A DNA stretch of 64,000 bases, taken from assembly GCF_018401815.1 (NCBI RefSeq), contig NZ_JAGYKG010000004.1, forward strand, positions 310,001-374,000. The letters are read 5' to 3'. The notes beneath the pieces were generated by a model. That model had not been told where the DNA came from. It saw only the letters and a program-made list of their open reading frames with translations, and ran no database searches. Shown piece by piece: positions 14,752 through 23,837 of this stretch (positions are counted from its first letter, which is position 1; each line of letters starts with the position of its first letter). The DNA comes from Nonlabens sp. Lineage in GTDB: Bacteria > Bacteroidota > Bacteroidia > Flavobacteriales > Flavobacteriaceae. The position numbers were made by a program, and so were the translations under genes.

Positions 14752-16146
14752 ATGACTCTTATAAAATCTATTTCAGGAATACGTGGAACCATAGGCGGGA
14801 CACCAGGTGATAATCTAACTCCTTTAGACGCGGTTAAGTTTGCCAGTGCCTATGCCATTTGGATCAAAGAAAACTCTGGAAAAGAGGCTCCTAAAGTAGT
14901 TATAGGAAGGGATGCACGATTAAGCGGTTCTATGATTCAATCTTTGGTACAAAACACCTTAATAGGTATGGGGTGTCATATTATAGATTTAGGGCTGAGT
15001 ACTACTCCTACCGTAGAACTTGCAGTTCCCAATGAACAAGCCGATGGTGGAATCATTCTTACCGCTAGTCATAACCCTAAGCAATGGAACGCTCTGAAAT
15101 TATTGAATAATAAAGGAGAATTTTTAGATGGAGCAGAAGGACAGAAGATTTTAAACAGTGCTGATCAAGAGGATTTCCATTACGCTGAGGTGGATGATTT
15201 AGGAACAGTTCAAATTATAGAAGATTATATGGACCAGCACATTCAAATGGTACTGGATCTGGAAGTTATTCAAATAGAGGCTATAAAAGCGGCTGGTTTT
15301 AAAGTGGTTATAGATGGTGTTAACAGCACTGGAGGTATAGCTATTCCTGCTTTATGTAAAGCATTAGGAGTAGAAGTAGTAGAGTTGTACTGCGATCCTA
15401 CAGGGCATTTCCCACACAATCCAGAGCCACTTAAAGAGCACTTAGGAGATTTATGCGAGGCAGTTAAAAAACACCAAGCGCATTTTGGAATTACTGTAGA
15501 CCCAGATGTAGATCGACTGGCATTTGTAGATGAAACAGGAGAAATGTTTGGAGAGGAATATACCTTAGTCGCTTGTGCAGATTATATTTTAGGTCATAAG
15601 AAAGGAGCTACTGTTTCAAACCTTTCCTCTTCAAGAGCTTTACGCGATGTGACCGAAAAGCACGGAGGTACTTATTTTGCCGCCGCAGTAGGAGAGGTGA
15701 ACGTGGTGCAAAAAATGAAAGAAAAAAACGCAGTGATAGGCGGAGAAGGAAACGGAGGTATTATATATCCTGAATCCCACTACGGTAGAGACGCATTAGT
15801 AGGTGTGGCCATGTTTCTTTCTTTACTTACTGAAAAGAAAATGAAAGTAAGCGAGTTGAGAGCCAGTTACCCTGCTTACTTTATGAGCAAGAAAAAAGTT
15901 CAATTGGTGAAAGGCATGCCAGTAGACGCCATTCTTGAGGATATTCATGCAAAATACCTATCTGAAGAAGTTACCAGTATTGATGGTATTAAAATTGATT
16001 TTGCTGACCATTGGGTACACATGAGAAAATCCAATACAGAGCCTATTATACGTATCTATACCGAGGCTTCGACACAACAACTAGCAGATGCACTAGCTGA
16101 TCGATTTATTGCTGAACTCGAGGAGATAGCTCAACGGCATGCTTAG
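14752..16146 (+). CDS. glmM: Phosphoglucosamine mutase
   Basis: A 464-residue phosphohexomutase that converts glucosamine-6-phosphate to glucosamine-1-phosphate for peptidoglycan and LPS. Seen: the serine-phosphate loop TASHNPKQWNALK near residue 102, the metal loop DPDVDRLAF near 244, the sugar-binding GGEGNGG near 330 and the phosphate-binding RKSNTEPIIRIY near the C-terminus. Other hexomutases are possible on motif grounds, but the length and the GEGNGG loop favour this family. The 3' end overlaps the convergent acyltransferase gene by 41 bp. Confidence 0.88.
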   Translation: MTLIKSISGIRGTIGGTPGDNLTPLDAVKFASAYAIWIKENSGKEAPKVVIGRDARLSGSMIQSLVQNTLIGMGCHIIDLGLSTTPTVELAVPNEQADGGIILTASHNPKQWNALKLLNNKGEFLDGAEGQKILNSADQEDFHYAEVDDLGTVQIIEDYMDQHIQMVLDLEVIQIEAIKAAGFKVVIDGVNSTGGIAIPALCKALGVEVVELYCDPTGHFPHNPEPLKEHLGDLCEAVKKHQAHFGITVDPDVDRLAFVDETGEMFGEEYTLVACADYILGHKKGATVSNLSSSRALRDVTEKHGGTYFAAAVGEVNVVQKMKEKNAVIGGEGNGGIIYPESHYGRDALVGVAMFLSLLTEKKMKVSELRASYPAYFMSKKKVQLVKGMPVDAILEDIHAKYLSEEVTSIDGIKIDFADHWVHMRKSNTEPIIRIYTEASTQQLADALADRFIAELEEIAQRHA

Positions 16147-17017
16147 TATTTTCTAAAGTAGACTTCCACCGTTTATGAGACCATAAATAATATTCTGGCT
16201 GTTTGATGATTTGTTCTTCAAGCAGTTGAAAGAAGGTGTCGGTTATCTGCCAGTCCTTTGTTTCTGCACCATTTGTTGTAATATTGACAAATTCTGTTTC
16301 GTAATAGCCTCGTTTTACTTTAGTGACCCTAAGAAACACTACTGCTGTTTGGTGTTCTCTTGCAATGCGTTCGCCGCCTTTAAACACAGCACTGGGTACG
16401 TTAAAAAAGTTAGTGAAATACTGAGCACGTCCCGCCATAGGAGATTGATCTGCTACTAGTGCAAATAAAGCTGCTTCTTTTTCTGCAGATTCTTTCATTG
16501 CGGCGGTGGCTTCTTTCATTGCGACCAATTCACTATTGAATTTTTTTCTAATGTTGACGATTAAAGTATTCCACCTTTTATTTTTCAAAGGCTTATAGAT
16601 AGCATAGACCTTGTAGTCTAAAACCTCATCGAGGACCATGGTCCATTCATAACTTGCTTGATGACCGAACATGACGATAAGGGGGCGTTTCGCTTTCGCG
16701 AAAGCGTTTACTGTTTCAGGGTTCTTGCAAAGAAATCTTTTTTTCATCGACATTTTGCTCATTCCCATGGACTTAATCATCTCAATAAAAATGTCGCAAA
16801 AGTGTTGGGTGCTTTTTTTAGCTAATCGTGTAATTTCCTTTTCGTCTTTGTTGGGGAAAGCAATTCTTAAATTGTTTTTAATGATCTCTTTACGATAACC
16901 GATGATGTAATAAGTAATAAAATAAAAGAAATCACTTAACACATAAACAATTGGAAAAGGCAATCGCGAAATGATCCAAAGAATAGGATATATAAGATAA
17001 AAACCAACTGCCTGCAT
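16106..17017 (-). CDS. Lysophospholipid/lipid A acyltransferase (LpxL/HtrB-like)
   Basis: A 303-residue inner-membrane protein with an N-terminal membrane anchor (YLIYPILWIISRLPFP). The HX4E acyltransferase motif is GHQASYE near residue 118, and DQSPMAGRAQYFTNFF matches the conserved D-Q-S...FFG region. It is likely to add a secondary acyl chain to lipid A. A palindrome copy encodes AFAKA just before the catalytic histidine. Its C-terminal end overlaps glmM by 41 bp on the opposite strand. Confidence 0.88.
   Translation of the reverse strand: MQAVGFYLIYPILWIISRLPFPIVYVLSDFFYFITYYIIGYRKEIIKNNLRIAFPNKDEKEITRLAKKSTQHFCDIFIEMIKSMGMSKMSMKKRFLCKNPETVNAFAKAKRPLIVMFGHQASYEWTMVLDEVLDYKVYAIYKPLKNKRWNTLIVNIRKKFNSELVAMKEATAAMKESAEKEAALFALVADQSPMAGRAQYFTNFFNVPSAVFKGGERIAREHQTAVVFLRVTKVKRGYYETEFVNITTNGAETKDWQITDTFFQLLEEQIIKQPEYYLWSHKRWKSTLENTKHAVELSPRVQQ
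16692..16705. repeat. Palindrome family copy 5 (in acyltransferase CDS)
   Basis: Exact GCTTTCGCGAAAGC, read on the minus strand as AFAKA about ten residues before the HX4E motif. Confidence 0.95.
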
Positions 17018-17065
17018 GTACTAATTTTAAGCAAATATACTATCTTGTCAGTTATAAATTCATTC

Positions 17066-17701
17066 ATGTACCAACTAGATATTGTCACTATTGTTATTAT
17101 AGTGGCCAACCTGATTATAAGCTTTAAAGGGTTTCAAGATTATGCGTTTAAAAGTAAATACCTTTTTAATATAGCCGGAATTCAACGCGGCGAACAATGG
17201 CGTTTTTTCACCAGTGGTTTTCTTCATGCAGATCAGCGACATTTGTTCTTTAATATGTTGACACTGTTCTTTTTTTCTCATGTAGTGGTAAGTAAGCTGG
17301 GAGACCTAAGTTATCTTATTATTTACTTGGTCAGCTTATTAGCAGCTAACTTTTTAAGCTACCTGTTTCATAAGGACGAGTACCAGTATAGTGCACTAGG
17401 AGCAAGTGGCGCTGTTTCCGGAATTATTTATAGTGCTATTTTATTAGATCCTTCCATGAGGATCTATTTTGGTATTCCGGGATTTGTATTTGGAATAGGT
17501 TATTTGATCTATTCTTTTTATGGAATGAAGAGACTTAATGACAACATAGGCCATGACGCCCATTTTGGTGGAGCGGTGGCTGGAATTTTGGTAACTTTAA
17601 TCTATAATTTTGATCTGATTTATACCAATACCCTGACCGTAGCGGCTTTAACAGCCACAATAGTAGTGTTGTTTGTATTGATGAAGTTTTTAAAAAAATG
17701 A
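17066..17701 (+). CDS. Rhomboid-family intramembrane serine protease
   Basis: A 211-residue membrane protein with about six hydrophobic segments. The catalytic serine lies in GASGAVSG, the catalytic histidine in HDAHFGGAVAG, and the loop motif FTSGFLHAD is near the N-terminus. It cleaves membrane-anchored substrates within the bilayer. I chose the ATG at 17066; a TTG at 17045 would add seven residues. It is divergent from the acyltransferase gene and convergent with the TlpA-like gene. Confidence 0.9.
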   Translation: MYQLDIVTIVIIVANLIISFKGFQDYAFKSKYLFNIAGIQRGEQWRFFTSGFLHADQRHLFFNMLTLFFFSHVVVSKLGDLSYLIIYLVSLLAANFLSYLFHKDEYQYSALGASGAVSGIIYSAILLDPSMRIYFGIPGFVFGIGYLIYSFYGMKRLNDNIGHDAHFGGAVAGILVTLIYNFDLIYTNTLTVAALTATIVVLFVLMKFLKK

Positions 17702-17706
17702 TTTTA

Positions 17707-18828
17707 CTAAGATTCCCTTAGTAATTCTTCAAGTTTGCGGTGCAACTCTTGTCCACGCAAATTAGTTGCTATAATGATACCGTTTTCATCTAATAAAAAG
17801 GTAGCTGGAATAGCATTGACGTTATACAGCTTTGCAAGTGGTCCAAAATACTGCAATCTAGAAACATGATTCCAATCCATTTTGTCTTTGATGATGGCAT
17901 CTTTCCATGCTTTTTCACCTCCTTTGCGATCTAGTGAAACACTGAGGATATTAAAACCTTTATCATGGTATTTGTTGTATGCGCTCACCACATTAGGATT
18001 TTCTCTACGACAAGGACCGCACCAAGAAGCCCAAAAATCTATCAGCGTCACTTTTCCTAAGACTTCACTAAGTCGTATGATTTCACCTTCTGGACTAGCT
18101 CCCTCAAAATCAGGTGCTTTTGCACCTACAACGACCGATTCTGCCTTTTGGAGGTAGGTATCTATTCTTTTTGCCATTACCGACTCTTTTACTTGAGGAT
18201 CAAAATTAGTGTAGATGCTCCTAGATTTTTTTTCATCTAACATTTTGCTACTTAATAGCTCTCCAAGTATCATAGGAGCCATAACGCTAGAATTATGACT
18301 GGTTACCATTTGTGTTGCATAATCCCTGAATTCATTTTCAGCAGCAGTCCATTGGTTCGTTATGGTCGTGGCTAGAGCTTGATCACCACTTCTGATAGCT
18401 GCAGCTCGTTCATCTCGATATTTCCTTGAGTTAGTGGCATAGGTAGATTGACGTTTTTTAAATAGTTTTAAATCTTCGTTGGACTTACTTCCCACAACTT
18501 CACTATCAAAAAGAGAATCCTTTTTAAGCCTAACTGCCACATGATCATTTTGAATCAATAATAAAAAATTACCTTGGCTACCATCTAAAGTGATCAATCT
18601 TATTTCTTCAGTATTCAATTCTTCTTTTTTATCAAAATAGAACTTTTCTTCCATCACAATACTGGTATCCACCACTATAGTGCGTCCATTCTCATCTATA
18701 TCATTAAGATAAACACGCATTCCATTTAAGACTCCAGGAGCATCACCATTAATAAAGTGTGTTTCCTTATTTTTTTCATTACATTGATTTACAGCTAGAA
18801 AACTTAAAAAAACAATCAGATATTTCAT
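17707..18828 (-). CDS. TlpA/thioredoxin-family lipoprotein with DUF4369-like N-terminus
   Basis: A 373-residue periplasmic lipoprotein with the lipidated Cys in the AVNQC lipobox. Residues about 25-120 look like the DUF4369 domain (beta-rich, LNDIDENGRTIVVDT). The C-terminal 140 residues are a thioredoxin fold with the redox motif WASWCGPCRREN and the cis-proline segment NAIPATFLLD. It probably reduces periplasmic disulfides, perhaps for cytochrome maturation or an unknown client. Confidence 0.88.
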   Translation of the reverse strand: MKYLIVFLSFLAVNQCNEKNKETHFINGDAPGVLNGMRVYLNDIDENGRTIVVDTSIVMEEKFYFDKKEELNTEEIRLITLDGSQGNFLLLIQNDHVAVRLKKDSLFDSEVVGSKSNEDLKLFKKRQSTYATNSRKYRDERAAAIRSGDQALATTITNQWTAAENEFRDYATQMVTSHNSSVMAPMILGELLSSKMLDEKKSRSIYTNFDPQVKESVMAKRIDTYLQKAESVVVGAKAPDFEGASPEGEIIRLSEVLGKVTLIDFWASWCGPCRRENPNVVSAYNKYHDKGFNILSVSLDRKGGEKAWKDAIIKDKMDWNHVSRLQYFGPLAKLYNVNAIPATFLLDENGIIIATNLRGQELHRKLEELLRES

Positions 18829-18937
18829 CGTTAAAATTTTGAGCTAAAATACTTGACATTTACGTTAATCTGGTTAAAGAAAGCAAAAAATATATAGGTA
18901 ATTTCAATGCGTTAAGTAGAACAAGTATCTTTGAAGC

Positions 18938-19108
18938 ATGAATAAAAAAGGTTCTATTTATTTGATCGCTTTAGGCAGTATCATTGTTTTGGTAGGGGTA
19001 GTTATGTTTCTAACAGAAGTGGTGGGCGCAAAAGGAATGATTCTTATTGGTTTTTTTACTGAGCTATCTGGTGTATATTTTTACTGGCAAAACAAGAAAA
19101 CTAAGTAG
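18938..19108 (+). CDS. Small two-helix membrane protein (56 aa)
   Basis: A short gene running from ATG (MNKKGSIYLIALGSIIVLVG) to TAG, with two hydrophobic segments separated by a Gly-Ala-Lys turn and a WQNKKTK tail. The promoter-like element TATCTTTG at 18926-18933 ends 4 bp before the ATG, which would make the mRNA nearly leaderless. The function is unknown. Composition and topology look real, but conservation cannot be judged here. Confidence 0.55.
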   Translation: MNKKGSIYLIALGSIIVLVGVVMFLTEVVGAKGMILIGFFTELSGVYFYWQNKKTK

Positions 19109-19170
19109 GTACAGCAATTCTATTTCGGTGTTAATGCTACTCTTAAGGTTTTATAATCCGTGCATCCAAC

Positions 19171-19572
19171 TTATAAAAATTTAGATTTCAATTCTGGCGT
19201 AGGAATCATACAATTTTCTTTTTTACCAAACCAATTGTAGCGGTTTCTCGCTATCAAATCATAGACAGCATTTGATATAAAGCTAGGAATAATGATCAAC
19301 GAGTAGAGTAGAGGCCATAGTCCAGTCAAGTGTTTTGAGATGCGCAATGCAGCTCTCGCTTTCGCGAAAGCGGAATTCCCACTTACCAATACGATAGAAT
19401 CTATTTTAGAAGCATCAATTTGATGTTTAGAGAGCAACTCCTTACCCACACCACTTTCCAACGGAGCAAATTTAAATCGGTTGTTTTTATCGCGCTTTAT
19501 GATGAACAGAATGGCTGCATTGCACAAGTTGCACACGCCATCAAATAACACTATGTCTTGATGTTCTTTCAT
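19171..19572 (-). CDS. DCC-family thiol-disulfide oxidoreductase (DUF393)
   Basis: A 133-residue protein with the signature FDGVCNLCN near residue 10, the DxxCxxC motif of the family. FAPLES follows, and a C-terminal RNRYNWFGKKE segment is typical of DUF393. Members are predicted thioredoxin-like redox proteins without a firmly known substrate. A palindrome copy encodes AFAKA near residue 68. Confidence 0.88.
   Translation of the reverse strand: MKEHQDIVLFDGVCNLCNAAILFIIKRDKNNRFKFAPLESGVGKELLSKHQIDASKIDSIVLVSGNSAFAKARAALRISKHLTGLWPLLYSLIIIPSFISNAVYDLIARNRYNWFGKKENCMIPTPELKSKFL
19358..19371. repeat. Palindrome family copy 6 (in DUF393 CDS)
   Basis: Exact GCTTTCGCGAAAGC, read on the minus strand as AFAKA inside the DCC-family protein. 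Confidence 0.95.
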
Positions 19573-19764
19573 TTATAGGGTGGTATATGCCATTAGTTAA
19601 ATTGCGTAAAAGCTGGTTTGTAAGCTTCTCAACTTGAACGCATAACCACTTTTCAAAAATATAACAACTCTTAGAGGTAAAAAAACATATTAGTGTACAA
19701 CGTGTTTTAGAACAGACTCCATCGAGCACTGAACTTTATGCACATCAGAACAGCGGTTGTTAGG

Positions 19765-21942
19765 CTATTTACTGACTTTTTCTAATTGTTCTATTGGGGC
19801 AATAGTGGTGAAAAAGCCATAGTTTATGGTCGCTTTGCCCTTTTTAATACTATCTATAGTCCCCACCGATTTGGAATCGGCCAGTCGTACTTTGTCATTT
19901 ATTTTAAGAGCTACCTGAGGTTTCTTTTCTTCTTCCTTAACCAGAGCAACTTTAGCTTTTATTTTTTCAGTTCTAATTTTCTGAACTTTTTGAATTACTT
20001 CTTGTTCTACTTGTTGTTGCTTTCCTTTTTGTTGATTTACAACTTTAGGAGTTTCTTTCTTTTGTGCCGGATGTCGTTTTACGTTTTCTGTGATGACCAT
20101 CTTCATCAGTTCATCAAGCAACAACTTTTTCTTTTTATTGTTTTCAAAGTTGGCCGCTAGGCTATCAAACTTCTTACCCAACTGAATAAATCGCTGGTAA
20201 CCGTCATAGAGCTCTTGAAAATCTTGTAATTTTTGATGTACCCGTTCTTGGGTGTCTTCCAGCTTAGTTGCTCGTTGGGTGGCTTTGACTTCTTTGTCGC
20301 GCAGGCTGTCGTTGTTCCGTCTCAAATTAGAGCGCTCTTTCTGTAAAGCAGCAATAGACTTGTCAAAACGTATTTTGCCTCGTTCTACTTTTTTCTTTGC
20401 TTTATTGATCAAAGAATAGGGGATACCGTTTTTTTGAGCTACTTCAAAGGTAAAAGAACTGCCTGCTTCTCCCAGCTGCAATTGATAAATAGGTTCTAGC
20501 GATTGAGAATCAAACAACATGTTGGCATTAGTCATTTCAGGAAGCTCGTTAGCCAGCATCTTTAGATTGGTATAGTGCGTAGTAATGATGCCGTAAGATT
20601 TACGGTCGTCGAGTTCTTCCAGCATGCTTTCTGCAAGCGCTCCCCCTAATTCTGGGTCAGACCCTGTACCAAATTCATCAATTAAAAACAAGGTCTTATC
20701 ATTAGCTGTTTTTAAAAAGCCACGCATGTTTTTCAATCGGTAACTATACGTACTTAAATGATTATCAATACTTTGATTATCTCCAATATCAGTCAAGATA
20801 TAATCAAAAACACAAATTCGGCTCTTTTCATGAACTGGAATCAGCATTCCTGTTTGTATCATGAGTTGCAGCAACCCTATAGTTTTTAAAGTGATGGATT
20901 TACCACCTGCGTTAGGTCCAGAAATAACAATAATCCTGTTTTCTGGGGCCAGTCGTATGGTTTGTGGATAAGTTTTTTCTCCTCGTTCCTTGTTGGCTAC
21001 CCATAATAACGGATGGTAGGCATCTACCAATTCCAATTCTTGATGTGCTACCATCATAGGTAAACAACCATTGATTTTACGAGCATATTTTGCTTTTGCA
21101 GCAATCACATCTGTTCGAGCGAGATATTCCCGGTATTCTTTAAATTCTGGAATAAACGAACGTAGAAATTCGGTTAATTCTTTAAGAATTCGCTGGATTT
21201 CTTCCAGCTCTTCTATTTCTAATTCAGATAGCTTTCGCGAAAGCGTTAACACGCGCTCTGGTTCAATGTAGGAGATGCTCCCTGTTCTAGAACTCCCCAT
21301 TATTTTACCTTTAACCTTGCGGCGGTACATGGCTTTAACAGCAAGAACTCGGCGGTTTTCCACAACACTTTCTCTAATGTCGTCCAGGTAATCCAACTGT
21401 CCGTAATGACTCAACGCTTGACCAAAACTACCATTGAGCTGGCCTCTAACCGAATTCATCTCACGTCTGAGATTTCTCAAATGTGGAGAAGCATCATCTT
21501 TGATTTCTCCAAATCGGTCCATTACCAAATCTACTTGAGCAGGAATGATTTCGTTAAAAGCAATAGGCTGTACTCGCTTGAATAATTGAGGGAAATATTC
21601 TTGTAATTTTTTAAAAAACTTGATGTGTTCATTAACGGTACGTGGCAGTACTGCTAGTTTTCTAATACTATCTTTTTCCAACGTGCTGTTTTCAATTCCC
21701 AGCAACTGAAGTTCTTTCTCTATAACATCAAATCCGTGATTGGGAATTCTATGCTCGCTAGAAAACGAGCACAAGTATTCATTGGTATAAGCTAATTCTC
21801 GGTCTATTAAAAACCTTGTGGTAAGTGGTTCTAAAGCGTTGACAGCAGCTTTTCCATCCTCTGTAACACAATAAGTGCTGGCTTGTGCTAGTACTACGTC
21901 GAATTCTAAATCCTGAATCGTTTTTGTTGAAATATTCTTCAT
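19765..21942 (-). CDS. mutS2: MutS2-family ATPase lacking the Smr domain
   Basis: A 725-residue MutS2-type protein. Walker A is SGPNAGGKS near residue 345 and Walker B is LFLIDEFGTGSDP near 420, followed by a long coiled coil (residues about 515-640). The C-terminus is a short KOW-like beta domain (INDKVRLADSKSVGTIDSI) and ends there. The Smr nuclease domain of typical MutS2 (about 780 residues) is missing. In other bacteria MutS2 suppresses recombination or rescues collided ribosomes. A -7-like element (TATTTTTG on the minus strand, 21960-21953) ends 10 bp before the start. Confidence 0.9.
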   Translation of the reverse strand: MKNISTKTIQDLEFDVVLAQASTYCVTEDGKAAVNALEPLTTRFLIDRELAYTNEYLCSFSSEHRIPNHGFDVIEKELQLLGIENSTLEKDSIRKLAVLPRTVNEHIKFFKKLQEYFPQLFKRVQPIAFNEIIPAQVDLVMDRFGEIKDDASPHLRNLRREMNSVRGQLNGSFGQALSHYGQLDYLDDIRESVVENRRVLAVKAMYRRKVKGKIMGSSRTGSISYIEPERVLTLSRKLSELEIEELEEIQRILKELTEFLRSFIPEFKEYREYLARTDVIAAKAKYARKINGCLPMMVAHQELELVDAYHPLLWVANKERGEKTYPQTIRLAPENRIIVISGPNAGGKSITLKTIGLLQLMIQTGMLIPVHEKSRICVFDYILTDIGDNQSIDNHLSTYSYRLKNMRGFLKTANDKTLFLIDEFGTGSDPELGGALAESMLEELDDRKSYGIITTHYTNLKMLANELPEMTNANMLFDSQSLEPIYQLQLGEAGSSFTFEVAQKNGIPYSLINKAKKKVERGKIRFDKSIAALQKERSNLRRNNDSLRDKEVKATQRATKLEDTQERVHQKLQDFQELYDGYQRFIQLGKKFDSLAANFENNKKKKLLLDELMKMVITENVKRHPAQKKETPKVVNQQKGKQQQVEQEVIQKVQKIRTEKIKAKVALVKEEEKKPQVALKINDKVRLADSKSVGTIDSIKKGKATINYGFFTTIAPIEQLEKVSK
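21231..21244. repeat. Palindrome family copy 7 (in mutS2)
   Basis: Exact GCTTTCGCGAAAGC, here in a second frame, read on the minus strand as Leu-Ser-Arg-Lys-Leu. Confidence 0.95.
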
Positions 21943-22283
21943 ATGAGTGTTACAAAAATAAGTTAGGTAGAAGTGGATACTAGTGCATTTTACAATAAAT
22001 TAAGGAAAGAATATAAAAAAGGCGGAAGACTGATGTGATAATTTGTTGATGTGGTAAGTTGATGCTTTTGAATCAAAAACATAAGACTGATGTTGTACAA
22101 AATTTAATACTGATTAAAAAGGTTCTTGAGGCGCTTGATACATGGAATAAAAGACAAAGGAAAATAGTTTTGTGGAGAAGTTGGGTTACAAAACAGGAGG
22201 ATAACAAGAGATGGCACTATTCAACGTATAAAGCCTGTGATACAGGAACAATAAAGCAAAAGAGATACCTGCTTTATCCCAGC
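21943..22283. other. Intergenic region between mutS2 and rlmH
   Basis: This region holds the mutS2 promoter area at 21953-21960. An 84-codon plus-strand frame at 22059-22313 has an unlikely composition and runs into rlmH, so I do not call it. Nothing else is recognisable. Confidence 0.5.
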
Positions 22284-22757
22284 CTACTCATGATGATAAG
22301 GTTCGTTTTTTAATATGGTAAATGCTCGATACACCTGTTCTACCGCAAATAAACGTACCATTTGATGAGAGAAAGTCATGTCGCTTAGCGATAGTTTAGA
22401 ATTGGACCTGAAATATACCTCTGGAGAAAACCCATACGGACCGCCTATGACAAAAACCAAGCGCTTTAAACCAGAAACACTTCTTTTATTGATCAACTCT
22501 GCAAACTGTAGACTGCTGTATTTCTTACCTTTCTCGTCGAGTAAGCTTACAAAGTCACTCTTTTCCAATTTATTGAGAATTAGTTTGCCTTCTTCATTCT
22601 TTTGCTGTTCTTCACTGAGGTTCTTTGTTCTCTTCAGATCAGGAATGATTTCTAACTCAAAATTAATGTAGTGATGTAAGCGATCTACATACACTTGGGT
22701 GAGTTGTTCTATACGAGAATCGTCTGTTTTACCAACGGCTAGAAGTGTGATTTTCAT
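22284..22757 (-). CDS. rlmH: 23S rRNA pseudouridine-1915 N3-methyltransferase RlmH
   Basis: A 157-residue SPOUT methyltransferase for 23S rRNA position 1915. Seen: MKITLLAVGKT at the N-terminus, the SAM-binding GGPYGFSPEV near residue 105, and the diagnostic C-terminal tail MTFSHQMVRLF...LKNEPYHHE. The length is standard. Confidence 0.95.
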   Translation of the reverse strand: MKITLLAVGKTDDSRIEQLTQVYVDRLHHYINFELEIIPDLKRTKNLSEEQQKNEEGKLILNKLEKSDFVSLLDEKGKKYSSLQFAELINKRSVSGLKRLVFVIGGPYGFSPEVYFRSNSKLSLSDMTFSHQMVRLFAVEQVYRAFTILKNEPYHHE

Positions 22758-22970
22758 GTCGCAAAGTTATGGTATTTACCATTTCCATCCTTAGAAAATG
22801 CTAACTCTTACAGGTATTGGAAAAGTTTCAAGATAACGGATGCTATTATAAATGCAAAGGAGTGTGGCAATTACAGGAGTGATAAAAGTCTCTTTAATTT
22901 CATATAAAGCAAGCCTCAACTTCACTTCATAATAGAGGAAATCCGTATTTTTGAAAAGAAAATAGGTATC

Positions 22971-23837
22971 ATGGATTACAACTCTAAAGAGGCTCAGGAA
23001 GAAATCACACGTATTATTAAAAATGCGTTGCGAGAAGACGTAGGTGACGGGGATCATAGTAGTTTGTCTTGTATACCTGATACGGCCATTGGTAAAGCGC
23101 GATTACTTGTTAAGGACGATGGTATTTTAGCAGGTGTCGCTTTCGCGAAAGCGGTATTTCATGAAGTAGATCCAAGCTTACAGATGGATGTAATAATAGA
23201 AGATGGAAGTCCTGTAAAATTTGGGGATGAAGCATTCTATGTTACAGGTTCTTCACAATCTATATTAAAAGCAGAGCGTCTGGCGCTCAATGCTATGCAG
23301 CGCATGAGTGCTATTGCTACCAAAACAAGAAAATTTGTTGATGTTTTAGAAGGTACTAAAACCAAAATTTTAGATACACGTAAAACCACTCCTGGAATGC
23401 GTATGTTAGAAAAATGGGCGGTAGTTATAGGTGGTGGTGTGAACCATCGATTTGGTTTATACGATATGATCATGCTTAAAGACAATCATATTGATTTTGC
23501 TGGTGGTGTTTCTAAAGCCATTCAAAAAACAAAACAATATTTAAAAGAGACCAATCGCAACCTTAAAATAATTGTGGAAGCTCGAGATTTGGAGGAAATC
23601 AAAGAAATCTTAACCAATGATGGTATTCACCGCATTTTGATTGATAATTTTAATTACGAAAATACTAGAAAAGCGGTGGCATTAATAAATGGTCAATGCC
23701 TTACAGAAAGCAGTGGTGGAATCACCCTAGATACTGCAAGAAAATATGCCGAATGTGGTGTGGATTTTATCTCTAGTGGAGCGCTTACCCATAGTGTTTA
23801 TAATTTAGATTTAAGTCTTAAAGCTGTTGATGAGTAG
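22971..23837 (+). CDS. nadC: Nicotinate-nucleotide pyrophosphorylase (carboxylating)
   Basis: A 288-residue quinolinate phosphoribosyltransferase of NAD synthesis. Seen: EDVGDGDHSS at the N-terminus, DTRKTTPGMR near residue 140, the HRFGLYDMIMLKDNH segment near 165, IEVE-type VEARDLEE, and ESSGGITLDT near the C-terminus. A palindrome copy gives AFAKA near residue 57 without an apparent insertion. A TATTTTTG element at 22946-22953 stands 17 bp before the ATG. The stop overlaps the next start. Confidence 0.94.
   Translation: MDYNSKEAQEEITRIIKNALREDVGDGDHSSLSCIPDTAIGKARLLVKDDGILAGVAFAKAVFHEVDPSLQMDVIIEDGSPVKFGDEAFYVTGSSQSILKAERLALNAMQRMSAIATKTRKFVDVLEGTKTKILDTRKTTPGMRMLEKWAVVIGGGVNHRFGLYDMIMLKDNHIDFAGGVSKAIQKTKQYLKETNRNLKIIVEARDLEEIKEILTNDGIHRILIDNFNYENTRKAVALINGQCLTESSGGITLDTARKYAECGVDFISSGALTHSVYNLDLSLKAVDE
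23139..23152. repeat. Palindrome family copy 8 (in nadC)
   Basis: Exact GCTTTCGCGAAAGC, read as AFAKA in the N-terminal domain of NadC, where homologues commonly have a similar alanine-rich helix. Confidence 0.95.

Noticed and set aside
22059..22313. 84-codon plus-strand frame between mutS2 and rlmH
   Set aside because: The composition is unlike a protein, and it runs antisense into the well-supported rlmH 3' end.
22791..23057. 88-codon minus-strand frame over the nadC start
   Set aside because: It overlaps the N-terminal coding part of nadC on the other strand and shows no recognisable motif.
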